Under the pieces are notes generated by a model. It ran no database searches. It saw only the letters and a program-made list of their open reading frames with translations, and was not told the DNA's origin. From UMGS1696 sp964623635 (GTDB lineage Bacteria; Bacillota; Clostridia; Oscillospirales; CAG-272), in NCBI GenBank assembly GCA_964623635.1, contig CAZUUA010000060.1, forward strand, positions 1 through 8,953: a stretch of DNA of 8,953 nucleotides, written 5' to 3'. The position numbers and the translations under genes were made by a program. Of the stretch, positions 1 through 7,038 are shown piece by piece; position 1 is the stretch's first letter, and each line of letters begins with the position of its first letter.

Positions 1-32
1 TGTGTTAAAATATAGCAGATGAATGTGATTTT

Positions 33-43
33 GACGGCGTGTC
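33..43. promoter_or_regulatory. Operator-like dyad before the regulator gene
   Basis: GACGGCGTGTC is an imperfect inverted repeat (outer arms GAC/GTC). It overlaps a TTGACG element at 31-36 that could be a -35 box, with a weak TATCCC at 53-58 sixteen bases downstream as a possible -10. It matches the dyad at 882-892 at 8 of 11 positions, which would fit autoregulation by the DeoR-type protein encoded just downstream. The role is inferred; the motif is short and could occur by chance. Confidence 0.25.
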
Positions 44-104
44 CTGCGGTGGTATCCCCAGCAAGTATTTTTACGGCTGTCAGAGATCGGAAAGGCGGAA
101 CGAC

Positions 105-878
105 GTGTACAATGAAAGACGAGAGCAGATCCGAAATCTTCTGCTCACAAAACCATTCATTTCGATCAAAGAACTGGAAGAAATGTTTCCGGACGTTTCC
201 GGTATGACCCTGCGGCGCGATATCGAATACTTTGAAAGAGAGCATGAAGCCATCAAGGTACGTGGCGGTGCACGGTCTATGAAGTTTATCACGACACCGT
301 CGGATGACTCTATCACGACCCGGATGAACGAAAACGTCCACTCCAAGGACTCCATCGCTTCCCGTGCTGCTTCCTACCTGGAGACCGGTCGCTCCATTTT
401 TATCGACTCCGGTTCGACCCTGCAGCGGATCGTGCCCTATGTGCCTAACGATCGGTTCACGTTCACCACGACAGACCCGGCTTCTGCCTTGGAGCTGTGC
501 AAGATCGGACTGCCCATTGTGAACATCGTGGGTGGTAAGCTGGACAGGGACAACCAAACCATCACCGGTCTGCAGGCCACACGGTTTTTGGCCGACATCA
601 ATATCGACATTGCTCTGCTCTCACCGTCCGGACTTTCGGCTCGCAGCGGATTTACCGTAGGCAACTACAGTGAATGTGAGCTGAAGCGTATTGTCGTAGA
701 AAAAGCACGGCTGGTCGTGATCCTGATGGACGCTTCCAAGATCGACAAATCCCTGCCCTACACCTTCTGCAACTTCGACCGGGTGGATATCCTCATCACG
801 GACGGACCACTGCCGGAGGAATTGGATGCTGTGGCACGGGACAATCATGTACAGATCATCGATGTTTCCGCCGAATGA
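105..878 (+). CDS. DeoR-family transcriptional regulator
   Basis: This is a 257-residue DNA-binding repressor or activator of the DeoR/GlpR family, whose members usually sense a phosphorylated sugar or related metabolite. Residues about 5-56 form the N-terminal winged helix-turn-helix: RREQIRNLLL opens it and TLRRDIEYFE (35-44) is the family recognition-helix signature. Residues about 83-233 are the DeoRC sensor domain, with IFIDSGST (98-105) as the phosphate-binding-type loop, SGFTVGNYSECELKR (181-195) and the conserved DASK (209-212). The GTG at 105 was chosen because AAAGGCGG lies at 91-98 with 6-base spacing and the protein then begins MYNERREQI, as DeoR proteins usually do. A longer reading from ATG 39 adds 22 residues that do not resemble the family. 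It lies 69 bases upstream of the E2 gene on the same strand, so it is probably the local regulator of the dehydrogenase operon. The effector is unknown. Confidence 0.88.
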   Translation: MYNERREQIRNLLLTKPFISIKELEEMFPDVSGMTLRRDIEYFEREHEAIKVRGGARSMKFITTPSDDSITTRMNENVHSKDSIASRAASYLETGRSIFIDSGSTLQRIVPYVPNDRFTFTTTDPASALELCKIGLPIVNIVGGKLDRDNQTITGLQATRFLADINIDIALLSPSGLSARSGFTVGNYSECELKRIVVEKARLVVILMDASKIDKSLPYTFCNFDRVDILITDGPLPEELDAVARDNHVQIIDVSAE

Positions 879-881
879 CGG

Positions 882-892
882 GACACGGTGTC
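882..892. promoter_or_regulatory. Operator-like palindrome before E2
   Basis: GACACGGTGTC is a perfect 5-1-5 inverted repeat in the 69-base gap between the regulator and the E2 gene. TATAAA at 896-901 follows it directly and TGACGG at 876-881 precedes it, so a bound protein would cover any promoter here. The -35/-10 pair ATGACG/TATAAA has only 15 bases between its elements, so the promoter itself is weakly supported. The position suits an operator for the adjacent DeoR-type protein, which is inference. Confidence 0.35.
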
Positions 893-947
893 ATCTATAA
901 ATCATCATTGGGTATAGAATCTATCATACAAGAAAGGAAAAATACAT

Positions 948-2258
948 ATGGCTAATGTTGTCATCATGCCCCGTCAGGGACAAAGCGTAGAAAGCTGCAT
1001 CATTACCACATGGCAGAAGAAGGAAGGCGATAAGGTCGCTGTGGGAGACATCCTGTTCTCTTATGAGACCGACAAGTCTGCCTTTGACGAACCTTCCCAG
1101 TTTGACGGGACCGTTCTGAAGCTGCTGTTTGCAGAAGGCGATGTAGTGCCCTGTCTGGAAGGGGTCTGCATCATCGGTGAGGAGGGTGAAGATATCTCCG
1201 GTCTGGTTGGCGCTGCTGCCGCTGCCGAAGAAGCTGCTCCTGCCGCTGAAGAAGCAAAGAAGGAAGAAGCTGCACCTGCAGAGGTTGAGGCTGCTGCAAC
1301 GGCTCCTGTAGCAGGAGATCGTGTATTCATCTCTCCTCGTGCCAAGATCTTAGCACTGAAGACCGGTTGTGACCTGTCCAAGGTCGTTCCCACCGGCCCT
1401 CACGGTCGTATCATCGAAAGAGACGTCAACAAGGCTCTGGATGCCGGCTTTACCACTACCACCGACAAGATCGAAGCTTTCCTGAACGGCACCTTTGTAG
1501 CCGAAGAAGAAAAGGTAGCTGCTCCTGTGGCAGAGACTCCTGTTGCTGCTGCACCGGTAGCCGACGATCTGCGTGCATATGTGGAAGAACCCTTCTCCAA
1601 TGTGCGTAAGGTCATTGCCAAGTCCATGCATGCTTCCCTGTCCGAAATGGCACAGCTCACCCTCAATGCTTCCTTCGATGCAACGGCACTGCTGGCCTAC
1701 AGAGAAAAGCTCAAGGCTGGTGCAGAAGCGGTTGGTCTGGGCAAGATCACCATCAACGATATGGTACTGTATGCCGTATCTCGTGTACTGCCGAACCATC
1801 CGGAGATCAACGCCAACGTAGTAGACAACACCTTCCGGAAGTTCAAGCACGCCAACATTGGTATGGCTGTGGACACCGACCGTGGTCTGCTGGTTCCCGT
1901 GATCTTTGGCGCCGAAAAGCTGACGCTGGCTGAAATGGCACAGAAGACCAAGGAAGCTGCTGGTAAGGCAAGAGAAGGCAAGCTGGCTCCCGATGATATG
2001 AGCGGCGGTTCCTTCACCGTTTCCAACCTAGGCTCCATGGGCGTGGAAAGCTTTACACCTGTTATCAACCCGCCGCAGACCGCTATCCTGGGCGTATGCT
2101 GCACCACCAACCGGGTAAAGGCTGATGGGTCTGTATATCCGGCTATGGGTCTGTCCCTGACCTTTGACCACAGAGCTGTGGATGGTGCTCCGGCTGCCAA
2201 GTTCCTGAAGGAGCTGTGCGTGGCACTGGAAAACTTCGATCTGCTGCTGGCCAAGTAA
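948..2258 (+). CDS. Lipoate-dependent 2-oxoacid dehydrogenase E2 (dihydrolipoamide acyltransferase)
   Basis: This 436-residue E2 core subunit takes the acyl group from E1 on its lipoyl arm and transfers it to CoA. Domain order: one lipoyl domain (about 2-80) with ETDKSAFD placing the lipoyl-lysine at Lys43; an Ala/Glu/Pro-rich flexible linker (about 88-122); a peripheral subunit-binding domain (about 125-164, ISPRAKILA ... GRIIERDV) that docks E1 or E3; a second Ala/Pro-rich linker (about 183-207); and the catalytic acyltransferase domain (about 214-436), ending in the active-site motif HRAVDG (His408, Asp412). Length and order are typical of Gram-positive E2 proteins with a single lipoyl domain. 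AAAGGA at 933-938 gives a good ribosome binding site for ATG 948. The gene starts the enzyme operon and lies 39 bases before lpd. No lipoate ligase or lipoyl synthase is visible in the window. Acyl specificity (acetyl, branched-chain, acetoin cleavage) cannot be assigned, so no symbol is given. Confidence 0.93.
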   Translation: MANVVIMPRQGQSVESCIITTWQKKEGDKVAVGDILFSYETDKSAFDEPSQFDGTVLKLLFAEGDVVPCLEGVCIIGEEGEDISGLVGAAAAAEEAAPAAEEAKKEEAAPAEVEAAATAPVAGDRVFISPRAKILALKTGCDLSKVVPTGPHGRIIERDVNKALDAGFTTTTDKIEAFLNGTFVAEEEKVAAPVAETPVAAAPVADDLRAYVEEPFSNVRKVIAKSMHASLSEMAQLTLNASFDATALLAYREKLKAGAEAVGLGKITINDMVLYAVSRVLPNHPEINANVVDNTFRKFKHANIGMAVDTDRGLLVPVIFGAEKLTLAEMAQKTKEAAGKAREGKLAPDDMSGGSFTVSNLGSMGVESFTPVINPPQTAILGVCCTTNRVKADGSVYPAMGLSLTFDHRAVDGAPAAKFLKELCVALENFDLLLAK

Positions 2259-2297
2259 GATAGGCGAACAATATTTGTTTGTGAGGTACATATAACC

Positions 2298-3671
2298 ATG
2301 TATGATCTGATTATTCTGGGCGGTGGCCCTGCTGGATACAATGCGGCAGAACGGGCAGCACACCATGGTCTCAAGACCCTTGTTTGTGAAGAACGGGCGC
2401 TGGGCGGTGTTTGTCTGAACGAAGGCTGCATTCCCACCAAGACCCTGCTCTACTCTGCCAAGATCTTTGACTATGCCAACCATGGGGACAAGTATGGTGT
2501 CACTGTGGAAGGTGCCAAGATCGACCATGCGAAGGTCGTGGACCGGAAGGACAAGGTCGTAAAGACGTTGGTTTCCGGTGTAGCTGCCAAGATGAAGGGT
2601 GCCGGCGTTACCGTTGTAGATGGTACCGCCAAGATCACCGGCAAGACGGCGAACGGCTTTGCTGTGGAATGCAAGGGTGAGACCTACGAAGCGGCTAAGC
2701 TGCTGATCTGCACCGGTTCCGAAGCTGTGATCCCCCCGGTTTCCGGTCTGCGGGAATCCTATGAAGCCGGCCTGGCTGTGACAAACCGGGAAATTCTGGA
2801 CATTCGTGTTCTGCCCAAGAGAGTGGTCGTAGTTGGCGGTGGTGTCATCGGTTTGGAAATGGCATCCTACTTCAATTCCGTTGGCAGCGAAGTTACCGTT
2901 GTGGAGATGCTGAACAAGATCGCCGGTCCTACCGAAGGCGAGATCTCTGCCAACCTGGAAAAGAACTATGCTAAGAAAGGCGTGAAGTTCATCCTGGGTG
3001 CCAAGGTCGCCTCTGTCAATGGCAAGCCCGGCGAAGGTGTTGTGGAATACGAAAAGGATGGCAAGGTCGAAAAGATCGAATGCGATCTGGTACTGGTATC
3101 CACCGGTCGTCGTGCCAGAACCAAGGGCATCGGCCTGGAAGAGCTGGGTGTGCAGATGAACCGTGGTGCTGTTGTTACCGACGAACAGTGCCGTACTTCT
3201 GTGCCTGGTGTTTGGGCTGCCGGTGACGTAAACGGAAAGGTCATGCTGGCCCACACCGCTTACAGAGAAGGCGAAGTTGCCGTTTCCGATATGGTCGGCA
3301 TCAAGGACAGAGTGGACTATCGTTCCATTCCTTCCGTAATTTACACCAATCCCGAAGTGGGTACTGTAGGCGAGACTCTGGAATCTGCCAAGGCTGCCGG
3401 CTTTGATGCTGCCGAAGTGACACTGTCTCTGCGGTACAGCGGTCGGTACATTGCGGAAAACGAAGGCGGCGACGGGTTCGTCAAGGTCGTTTACGGCAAG
3501 GAACACAACCAGATCCTGGGTGTTCACATGATCGGCAACTATGCTTCTGAGATTATTTACGGTGCCGCTGCTATGGTGGCCAAGGAACAGAGAGTGGCTG
3601 ACGTACAGAAGATCGTCTTCCCCCATCCCACCGTTTGTGAAGTGATCCGGGAAGCTATGTTCACCATCTGA
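2298..3671 (+). CDS. Dihydrolipoamide dehydrogenase (E3)
   Basis: This 457-residue FAD-containing disulfide oxidoreductase reoxidises the dihydrolipoyl arm of E2 and passes the electrons to NAD+. Visible features in order: the FAD-binding GGGPAG at 8-13; the redox-active disulfide CLNEGC (Cys39/Cys44) followed by IPTKTLL; the NAD-binding glycine motif GGGVIG at 180-185; the second FAD contact AAGDV at 307-311; and the C-terminal dimerisation domain with the HPTVCE active-site dyad (His443, Glu448) contributed to the partner subunit. Length is normal for the family and all catalytic residues are present. GTGAGGT at 2281-2287 is a moderate ribosome binding site. The gene follows E2 by 39 bases and is followed after only 7 bases by the SGNH hydrolase gene, so it is clearly in the operon. 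No TTA, CTA or TCA codon occurs anywhere in it. Confidence 0.95.
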   Translation: MYDLIILGGGPAGYNAAERAAHHGLKTLVCEERALGGVCLNEGCIPTKTLLYSAKIFDYANHGDKYGVTVEGAKIDHAKVVDRKDKVVKTLVSGVAAKMKGAGVTVVDGTAKITGKTANGFAVECKGETYEAAKLLICTGSEAVIPPVSGLRESYEAGLAVTNREILDIRVLPKRVVVVGGGVIGLEMASYFNSVGSEVTVVEMLNKIAGPTEGEISANLEKNYAKKGVKFILGAKVASVNGKPGEGVVEYEKDGKVEKIECDLVLVSTGRRARTKGIGLEELGVQMNRGAVVTDEQCRTSVPGVWAAGDVNGKVMLAHTAYREGEVAVSDMVGIKDRVDYRSIPSVIYTNPEVGTVGETLESAKAAGFDAAEVTLSLRYSGRYIAENEGGDGFVKVVYGKEHNQILGVHMIGNYASEIIYGAAAMVAKEQRVADVQKIVFPHPTVCEVIREAMFTI

Positions 3672-3678
3672 CCCCACC

Positions 3679-4365
3679 ATGCGTAAGATCCTGTTTCAAG
3701 GAGATTCTATCACCGACGGCAACCGGTATAAGGATCCGGCCAGCCGTTGGGATCTGAATCACCAGATCGGGCATTCCTATGTATACCCCATTGCAGGAAA
3801 GCTGGGCTATCTGTATCCCGGAAAATACACCATCGTCAATCGAGGCGTCTCCGGGGATTCCGTGGTCAGCATCGCACAACGCTGGCAGGAAGATACCTTG
3901 GACGAGAAGCCGGATATTCTCAGCATCCTTTTGGGGATCAACGGCAATGGTTCCTTTGACGGCAGTTTTCCGGAAGGGATCGACGTCCATCTCGCTGCGT
4001 TCCAAGAGAAGTATACTTCCCTTTTGACCCAGGCGCAAGAGATGAATCCGGCCTTACAGATCGTTCTGATGGAGCCGTTTACCTTGCCCTGTGGCCAGAC
4101 GAAGGCACACTACGATGTGTTTATGCCCGTCTTCCGGCAAAAGCAGGCTATTGTTCGTTCGCTGGCTGAAGAGTTTGGTGCTGTGTTCGTACCGATCCAG
4201 ACCGAACTGGAGCAGCTGGCAGAGACGACAGCACCTATGCTGCAGGAGAATGGCTGTACAACCGATCCGTACGCCTATTGGTTGTGGGACGGTGTGCATC
4301 CCACGGAGCCCTGCCATTGGTTTTTGGCAGAACAGTGGCTGAAGTACGCCGCACCGCTGCTGTGA
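3679..4365 (+). CDS. SGNH/GDSL-family hydrolase embedded in the dehydrogenase operon
   Basis: This 228-residue cytoplasmic protein has no signal peptide and has the SGNH esterase/acylhydrolase fold. Block I is FQGDSITDG with nucleophile Ser10. Block II is NRGVSGDS with the oxyanion-hole Gly56. Block III reads LLGING, keeping the oxyanion Asn88 but with Gly89 where GxND proteins have Asp. Block V is DGVHPT, giving Asp204 and His207 of the catalytic triad. The protein is therefore probably active, on a carboxyl ester, acetylated sugar or thioester that cannot be named. The ATG lies 7 bases after the lpd stop with no convincing Shine-Dalgarno sequence, which suggests translational coupling to lpd. 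Its codon use is less biased than that of the flanking E3 and E1 genes. A hydrolase inside an E2-E3-E1 operon is unexpected; it may act on the substrate or product of the pathway, but that is inference. Confidence 0.85.
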   Translation: MRKILFQGDSITDGNRYKDPASRWDLNHQIGHSYVYPIAGKLGYLYPGKYTIVNRGVSGDSVVSIAQRWQEDTLDEKPDILSILLGINGNGSFDGSFPEGIDVHLAAFQEKYTSLLTQAQEMNPALQIVLMEPFTLPCGQTKAHYDVFMPVFRQKQAIVRSLAEEFGAVFVPIQTELEQLAETTAPMLQENGCTTDPYAYWLWDGVHPTEPCHWFLAEQWLKYAAPLL

Positions 4366-4427
4366 ACCACATATATCCAACTATATAGTTTTCTCATTTT
4401 TCAAATACATAAAAGGAGATCAACATT
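4366..4427 (+). promoter_or_regulatory. AT-rich spacer with 12-base palindrome and strong E1 ribosome binding site
   Basis: This 62-base gap is strikingly AT-rich compared with the genes on either side. It holds a perfect palindrome, AACTATATAGTT (4379-4390), followed by a pyrimidine-rich run and then AAAAGGAGAT (4411-4420), the strongest Shine-Dalgarno sequence in the window, 8 bases before the E1 ATG. An internal promoter is possible, but no clear -35/-10 pair was found. The palindrome could be a protein site or a small RNA stem; neither is established. Confidence 0.4.
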
Positions 4428-6911
4428 ATGCCTAAGAGTCAATATGTAGATCCCGGTAAGGTTTTCCAGCCCGGGTACATCGATTTTGAAAGCATTCCGC
4501 TGTGCCGCTACAACAAGACCCTGGAAGAAGAAAAGCAGATCTATTCCAAGGCTGACTTCATGCGGATCTACCACGATATGCGGACCATCCGTGAATTCGA
4601 GACCATGCTGAACGAGATCAAGGTCAAGAGCGAATACAATGGCGTGGCCTACAACAACCCCGGCCCGGCACATCTGTCCATCGGTCAGGAAGCTTCCGCC
4701 GTTGGTCAGGCATACTGCCTGGACATCAACGACTTCACCTTTGGTTCTCACCGTTCTCATGGCGAGATCCTGGCAAAGGGTCTGTCCTCCATCAACAAGC
4801 TGGAAGACGCTGAAGTATACGACATCATGAAGGAATTCCTGAATGGTACCATCCTGAACGTTGTCGAAAAGCACAACAACACCGGCAACATCAAGGACCT
4901 GGCAAAGGACTTCCTGCTGTACGGTGCACTGGCTGAGATCTTCGCTCGTACCACCGGCTTCAACAAGGGTCTGGGCGGCTCCATGCACGCATTCTTCATT
5001 CCCTTCGGTATCCTGCCCAACAACGCCATCGTAGGTGGTGCTGCGCCTATCGCTCTGGGTGCTGCTCTGTACAAGAGATCCTGCCACAAGAAGGGTATCG
5101 TTATCGCCAACTCCGGTGACGGTGCTACCGGTCGTGGTCCTGTTCTGGAATCTCTGAACTTCTCCTCCATGGACCAGATCACCAAGCTGTGGGGCATGGA
5201 CGGCAAGTACTCCGATGAAGGTATGCCGATCCTGTTCAACGTATTCAACAACTTCTACGGCATGGGTGGTCAGACCATGGGCGAAACGATGGGCTTCACC
5301 AATCCCGCTCGTCTGGCAGCCGGCTTCAATCCTACCCAGCTCCATGCTGAAAAGGTAAACGGTTACGACCCGCTGGCCGTGATCGATGCTACCACTCGCA
5401 AGAAGGAACTGCTGGTCAATGGTCAGGGTCCTGCTATGCTGGAAGTTGCTACCTACCGTATTTCCGGTCACTCCCCGTCTGACGCTTCTACCTACAGAAC
5501 CCAGGAAGAGATCGAAGCTTGGAAGGCTGTTTGCCCCATCGCTGCATACCGCAACAAGATGATCGAAGGCGGCATTGCTACCGAAGAAGAATTTGCTGAG
5601 ATCGACGAACAGATCGTTGCTCGTACCACCAAGATCATCAAGCTGGCTATCGACGATGAGATCTCTCCCAGAATGAATCTGGAAACCAACCCCGACATGA
5701 TCTCCGGTATCATGTATTCCAACCAGCACGTAAAGTCCATGGACACCACCAGAGAACCCGAAGTGCTGATGCCCAAGGAAGAAAACTCTCGTGTAAAGAA
5801 GATCGCCACCAAGTCTCGTTATGCATTTGACGAAGCTGGCAAGGCTATCCCGAAGATGAAGCTGTTCAACATCCGTGACGGTCTGTTCGAAGCTATCATC
5901 GACAAGTTCTACGAAGACCCCACCACCATCGCTTACGGTGAAGACAACCGTGACTGGGGCGGCGCATTCGCAGTATACCAGGGTCTGACCGAGGCTCTGC
6001 CTTACCACAGATTCTTCAATGCTCCCATTTCCGAATCCGCTATCGTTGGTTCTGCTGTTGGTTATGCCATCGCAGGTGGTCGTGCCATCGTTGAGCTGAT
6101 GTATGCTGACTTCATCGGTTGCGCCGGTGACGAGATCTTCAACCAGCTGGCTAAGTGGCAGTCCATGTCCGCCGGTATCCTGAAGATGCCTGTTATCGTT
6201 CGTGTATCCGTTGGTTCCAAGTACGGTGCACAGCACTCTCAGGACTGGACCGCTCTCTGCTCTCACATCCCCGGCCTGAAGGTATGCTTCCCTGCTACGC
6301 CTTACGATGCTAAGGGTCTGATGAACGCAGCGCTGAACGGCACTGACCCTGTGATCTTCTTCGAATCCCAGAGAATTTACGACAAGGGTGAAGAATTCCA
6401 CGAAGGCGGCGTTCCCACTGAATACTATGAGATCCCGTTCGGCGAACCCGATGTGAAGCGTGTGGGTAAGGATGTTACCATTCTGACCATTGGTGCGGTT
6501 CTGTACCGTGCGCTGGATGCTGCTAAGATCCTGGAAGAAAAGTATGGTATCTCCGCAGAAGTGATCGATGCTCGTTCCATGGTTCCCTTCAACTATGAAA
6601 AGGTTATCGAATCTGTGAAGAAGACCGGTAAGATCATCATCGTTGGGGACGCTGTTGACAGAGGCTCCATCATGCGTGACATGGCTTCCAACCTGACCGA
6701 AATGTGCTTCGATTACCTGGATGCCCCGCCGGCTGTATTTGGTTCCAGAAACTGGATCACCCCTGCTTTCGAGCTGGAAAAGTACTTCTTCCCGCAGGCT
6801 ACCGGTATCATCGACGTGATCAGCGAAAAGCTCATGCCCATCCCGGGTCACGTTACCACCTACAACGAAACCGAGCTGGAACACATCGAAAGAGCCAAGA
6901 AGGGTGTTTGA
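4428..6911 (+). CDS. Fused alpha/beta 2-oxoacid dehydrogenase E1 (thiamine diphosphate-dependent)
   Basis: This 827-residue enzyme would decarboxylate a 2-oxoacid (or cleave acetoin) on thiamine diphosphate and acylate the lipoyl arm of E2. Residues about 40-410 are the E1-alpha half: MRTIREFE, SHRSHGEILAKG, GLGGSMHAFF, the cofactor/Mg motif GDG (230-232) to NN (274-275), and the loop SGHSPSDASTYR (346-357). After a linker (about 415-477), residues about 478-827 are the E1-beta half: RDGLFEAI, PISESAIVG with the cofactor-activating Glu536, HSQDWTALCSHIPGLKV (603-619), TPYDAKGLM, and a C-terminal transketolase-type domain (GKDVTILTIG onwards). The fusion is much longer than a simple sum of typical subunits, because the alpha half carries extra sequence at about 120-165 and between GDG and NN. 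The AceE-type homodimeric E1 is ruled out by these motifs. Substrate is unknown. It is the last gene of the operon and lacks TTA, CTA and TCA codons throughout, which suggests high expression. Confidence 0.92.
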   Translation: MPKSQYVDPGKVFQPGYIDFESIPLCRYNKTLEEEKQIYSKADFMRIYHDMRTIREFETMLNEIKVKSEYNGVAYNNPGPAHLSIGQEASAVGQAYCLDINDFTFGSHRSHGEILAKGLSSINKLEDAEVYDIMKEFLNGTILNVVEKHNNTGNIKDLAKDFLLYGALAEIFARTTGFNKGLGGSMHAFFIPFGILPNNAIVGGAAPIALGAALYKRSCHKKGIVIANSGDGATGRGPVLESLNFSSMDQITKLWGMDGKYSDEGMPILFNVFNNFYGMGGQTMGETMGFTNPARLAAGFNPTQLHAEKVNGYDPLAVIDATTRKKELLVNGQGPAMLEVATYRISGHSPSDASTYRTQEEIEAWKAVCPIAAYRNKMIEGGIATEEEFAEIDEQIVARTTKIIKLAIDDEISPRMNLETNPDMISGIMYSNQHVKSMDTTREPEVLMPKEENSRVKKIATKSRYAFDEAGKAIPKMKLFNIRDGLFEAIIDKFYEDPTTIAYGEDNRDWGGAFAVYQGLTEALPYHRFFNAPISESAIVGSAVGYAIAGGRAIVELMYADFIGCAGDEIFNQLAKWQSMSAGILKMPVIVRVSVGSKYGAQHSQDWTALCSHIPGLKVCFPATPYDAKGLMNAALNGTDPVIFFESQRIYDKGEEFHEGGVPTEYYEIPFGEPDVKRVGKDVTILTIGAVLYRALDAAKILEEKYGISAEVIDARSMVPFNYEKVIESVKKTGKIIIVGDAVDRGSIMRDMASNLTEMCFDYLDAPPAVFGSRNWITPAFELEKYFFPQATGIIDVISEKLMPIPGHVTTYNETELEHIERAKKGV

Positions 6912-6940
6912 TCTGTACCATATCGGCTGCATGAAGATGC

Positions 6941-6954
6941 ATGACAAGTGTCAT
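6941..6954. promoter_or_regulatory. Operator-like palindrome after E1
   Basis: ATGACAAGTGTCAT has 6-base arms (ATGACA/TGTCAT) around AG. It lies 30 bases after the E1 stop and 6 bases before a TTGACG -35-like element. The core GACAAGTGTC resembles the dyads at 33-43 and 882-892 with one base fewer in the centre, so it could bind the same regulator. Its arms are too short for a good terminator and there is no T-run. Confidence 0.3.
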
Positions 6955-6960
6955 ATTCCC

Positions 6961-6989
6961 TTGACGGTATGATCGCTTGACGATATAAA
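6961..6989 (+). promoter_or_regulatory. Sigma-70-type promoter-like sequence
   Basis: TTGACG (6961-6966) and TATAAA (6984-6989) are separated by exactly 17 bases, the best -35/-10 pair seen in the window. TTGACG is repeated at 6977-6982, inside the spacer. Transcription would begin near 6996, but only terminator hairpins and no plus-strand gene follow, so this is either a promoter for a short RNA or a chance match. The -10 overlaps the base of the first terminator stem. Confidence 0.35.
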
Positions 6990-7025
6990 GAAAACGGCGT
7001 GGCTTCGGTCATGTCGTTTTCTTTT
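6987..7025 (+). terminator. Hairpin terminator of the dehydrogenase operon
   Basis: A 17-base-pair stem (6987-7003 with 7008-7024, including three G-U pairs) closes on a C(UUCG)G tetraloop at 7003-7008. The outer stem is AAAGAAAACG/CGTTTTCTTT, so the T-rich 3' arm and TTTT at 7022-7025 act as the termination tract. It lies 75 bases after the E1 stop. Confidence 0.75.
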
Positions 7026-7038
7026 GCGCATAACCGGG

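Noticed and set aside
39..104. Upstream extension of the DeoR-type regulator from ATG 39
   Set aside because: The extra 22 residues do not resemble the family, while GTG 105 has a good ribosome binding site and gives the usual N-terminus.
1200..1320. Ala/Glu codon repeats in E2 as a possible DNA repeat element
   Set aside because: They encode the flexible Ala/Pro/Glu linker between the lipoyl and subunit-binding domains, which is normal for E2.
1697..2440. 247-codon minus-strand frame opposite E2 and the start of lpd
   Set aside because: Low-complexity Ser/Ala/Pro/Arg-rich translation typical of antisense reading, and it overlaps two well-supported genes.
2028..3680. 550-codon open frame on the minus strand opposite the end of E2 and all of lpd
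   Set aside because: Same cause: codon-register shadow of highly biased genes, with no domain motif and no ribosome binding site of note.
4401..6947. 848-codon open frame on the minus strand opposite E1
   Set aside because: It is in exact codon register with E1 and open only because E1 lacks TTA, CTA and TCA codons. Its translation is rich in His, Val, Gly and Gln without any recognisable domain.
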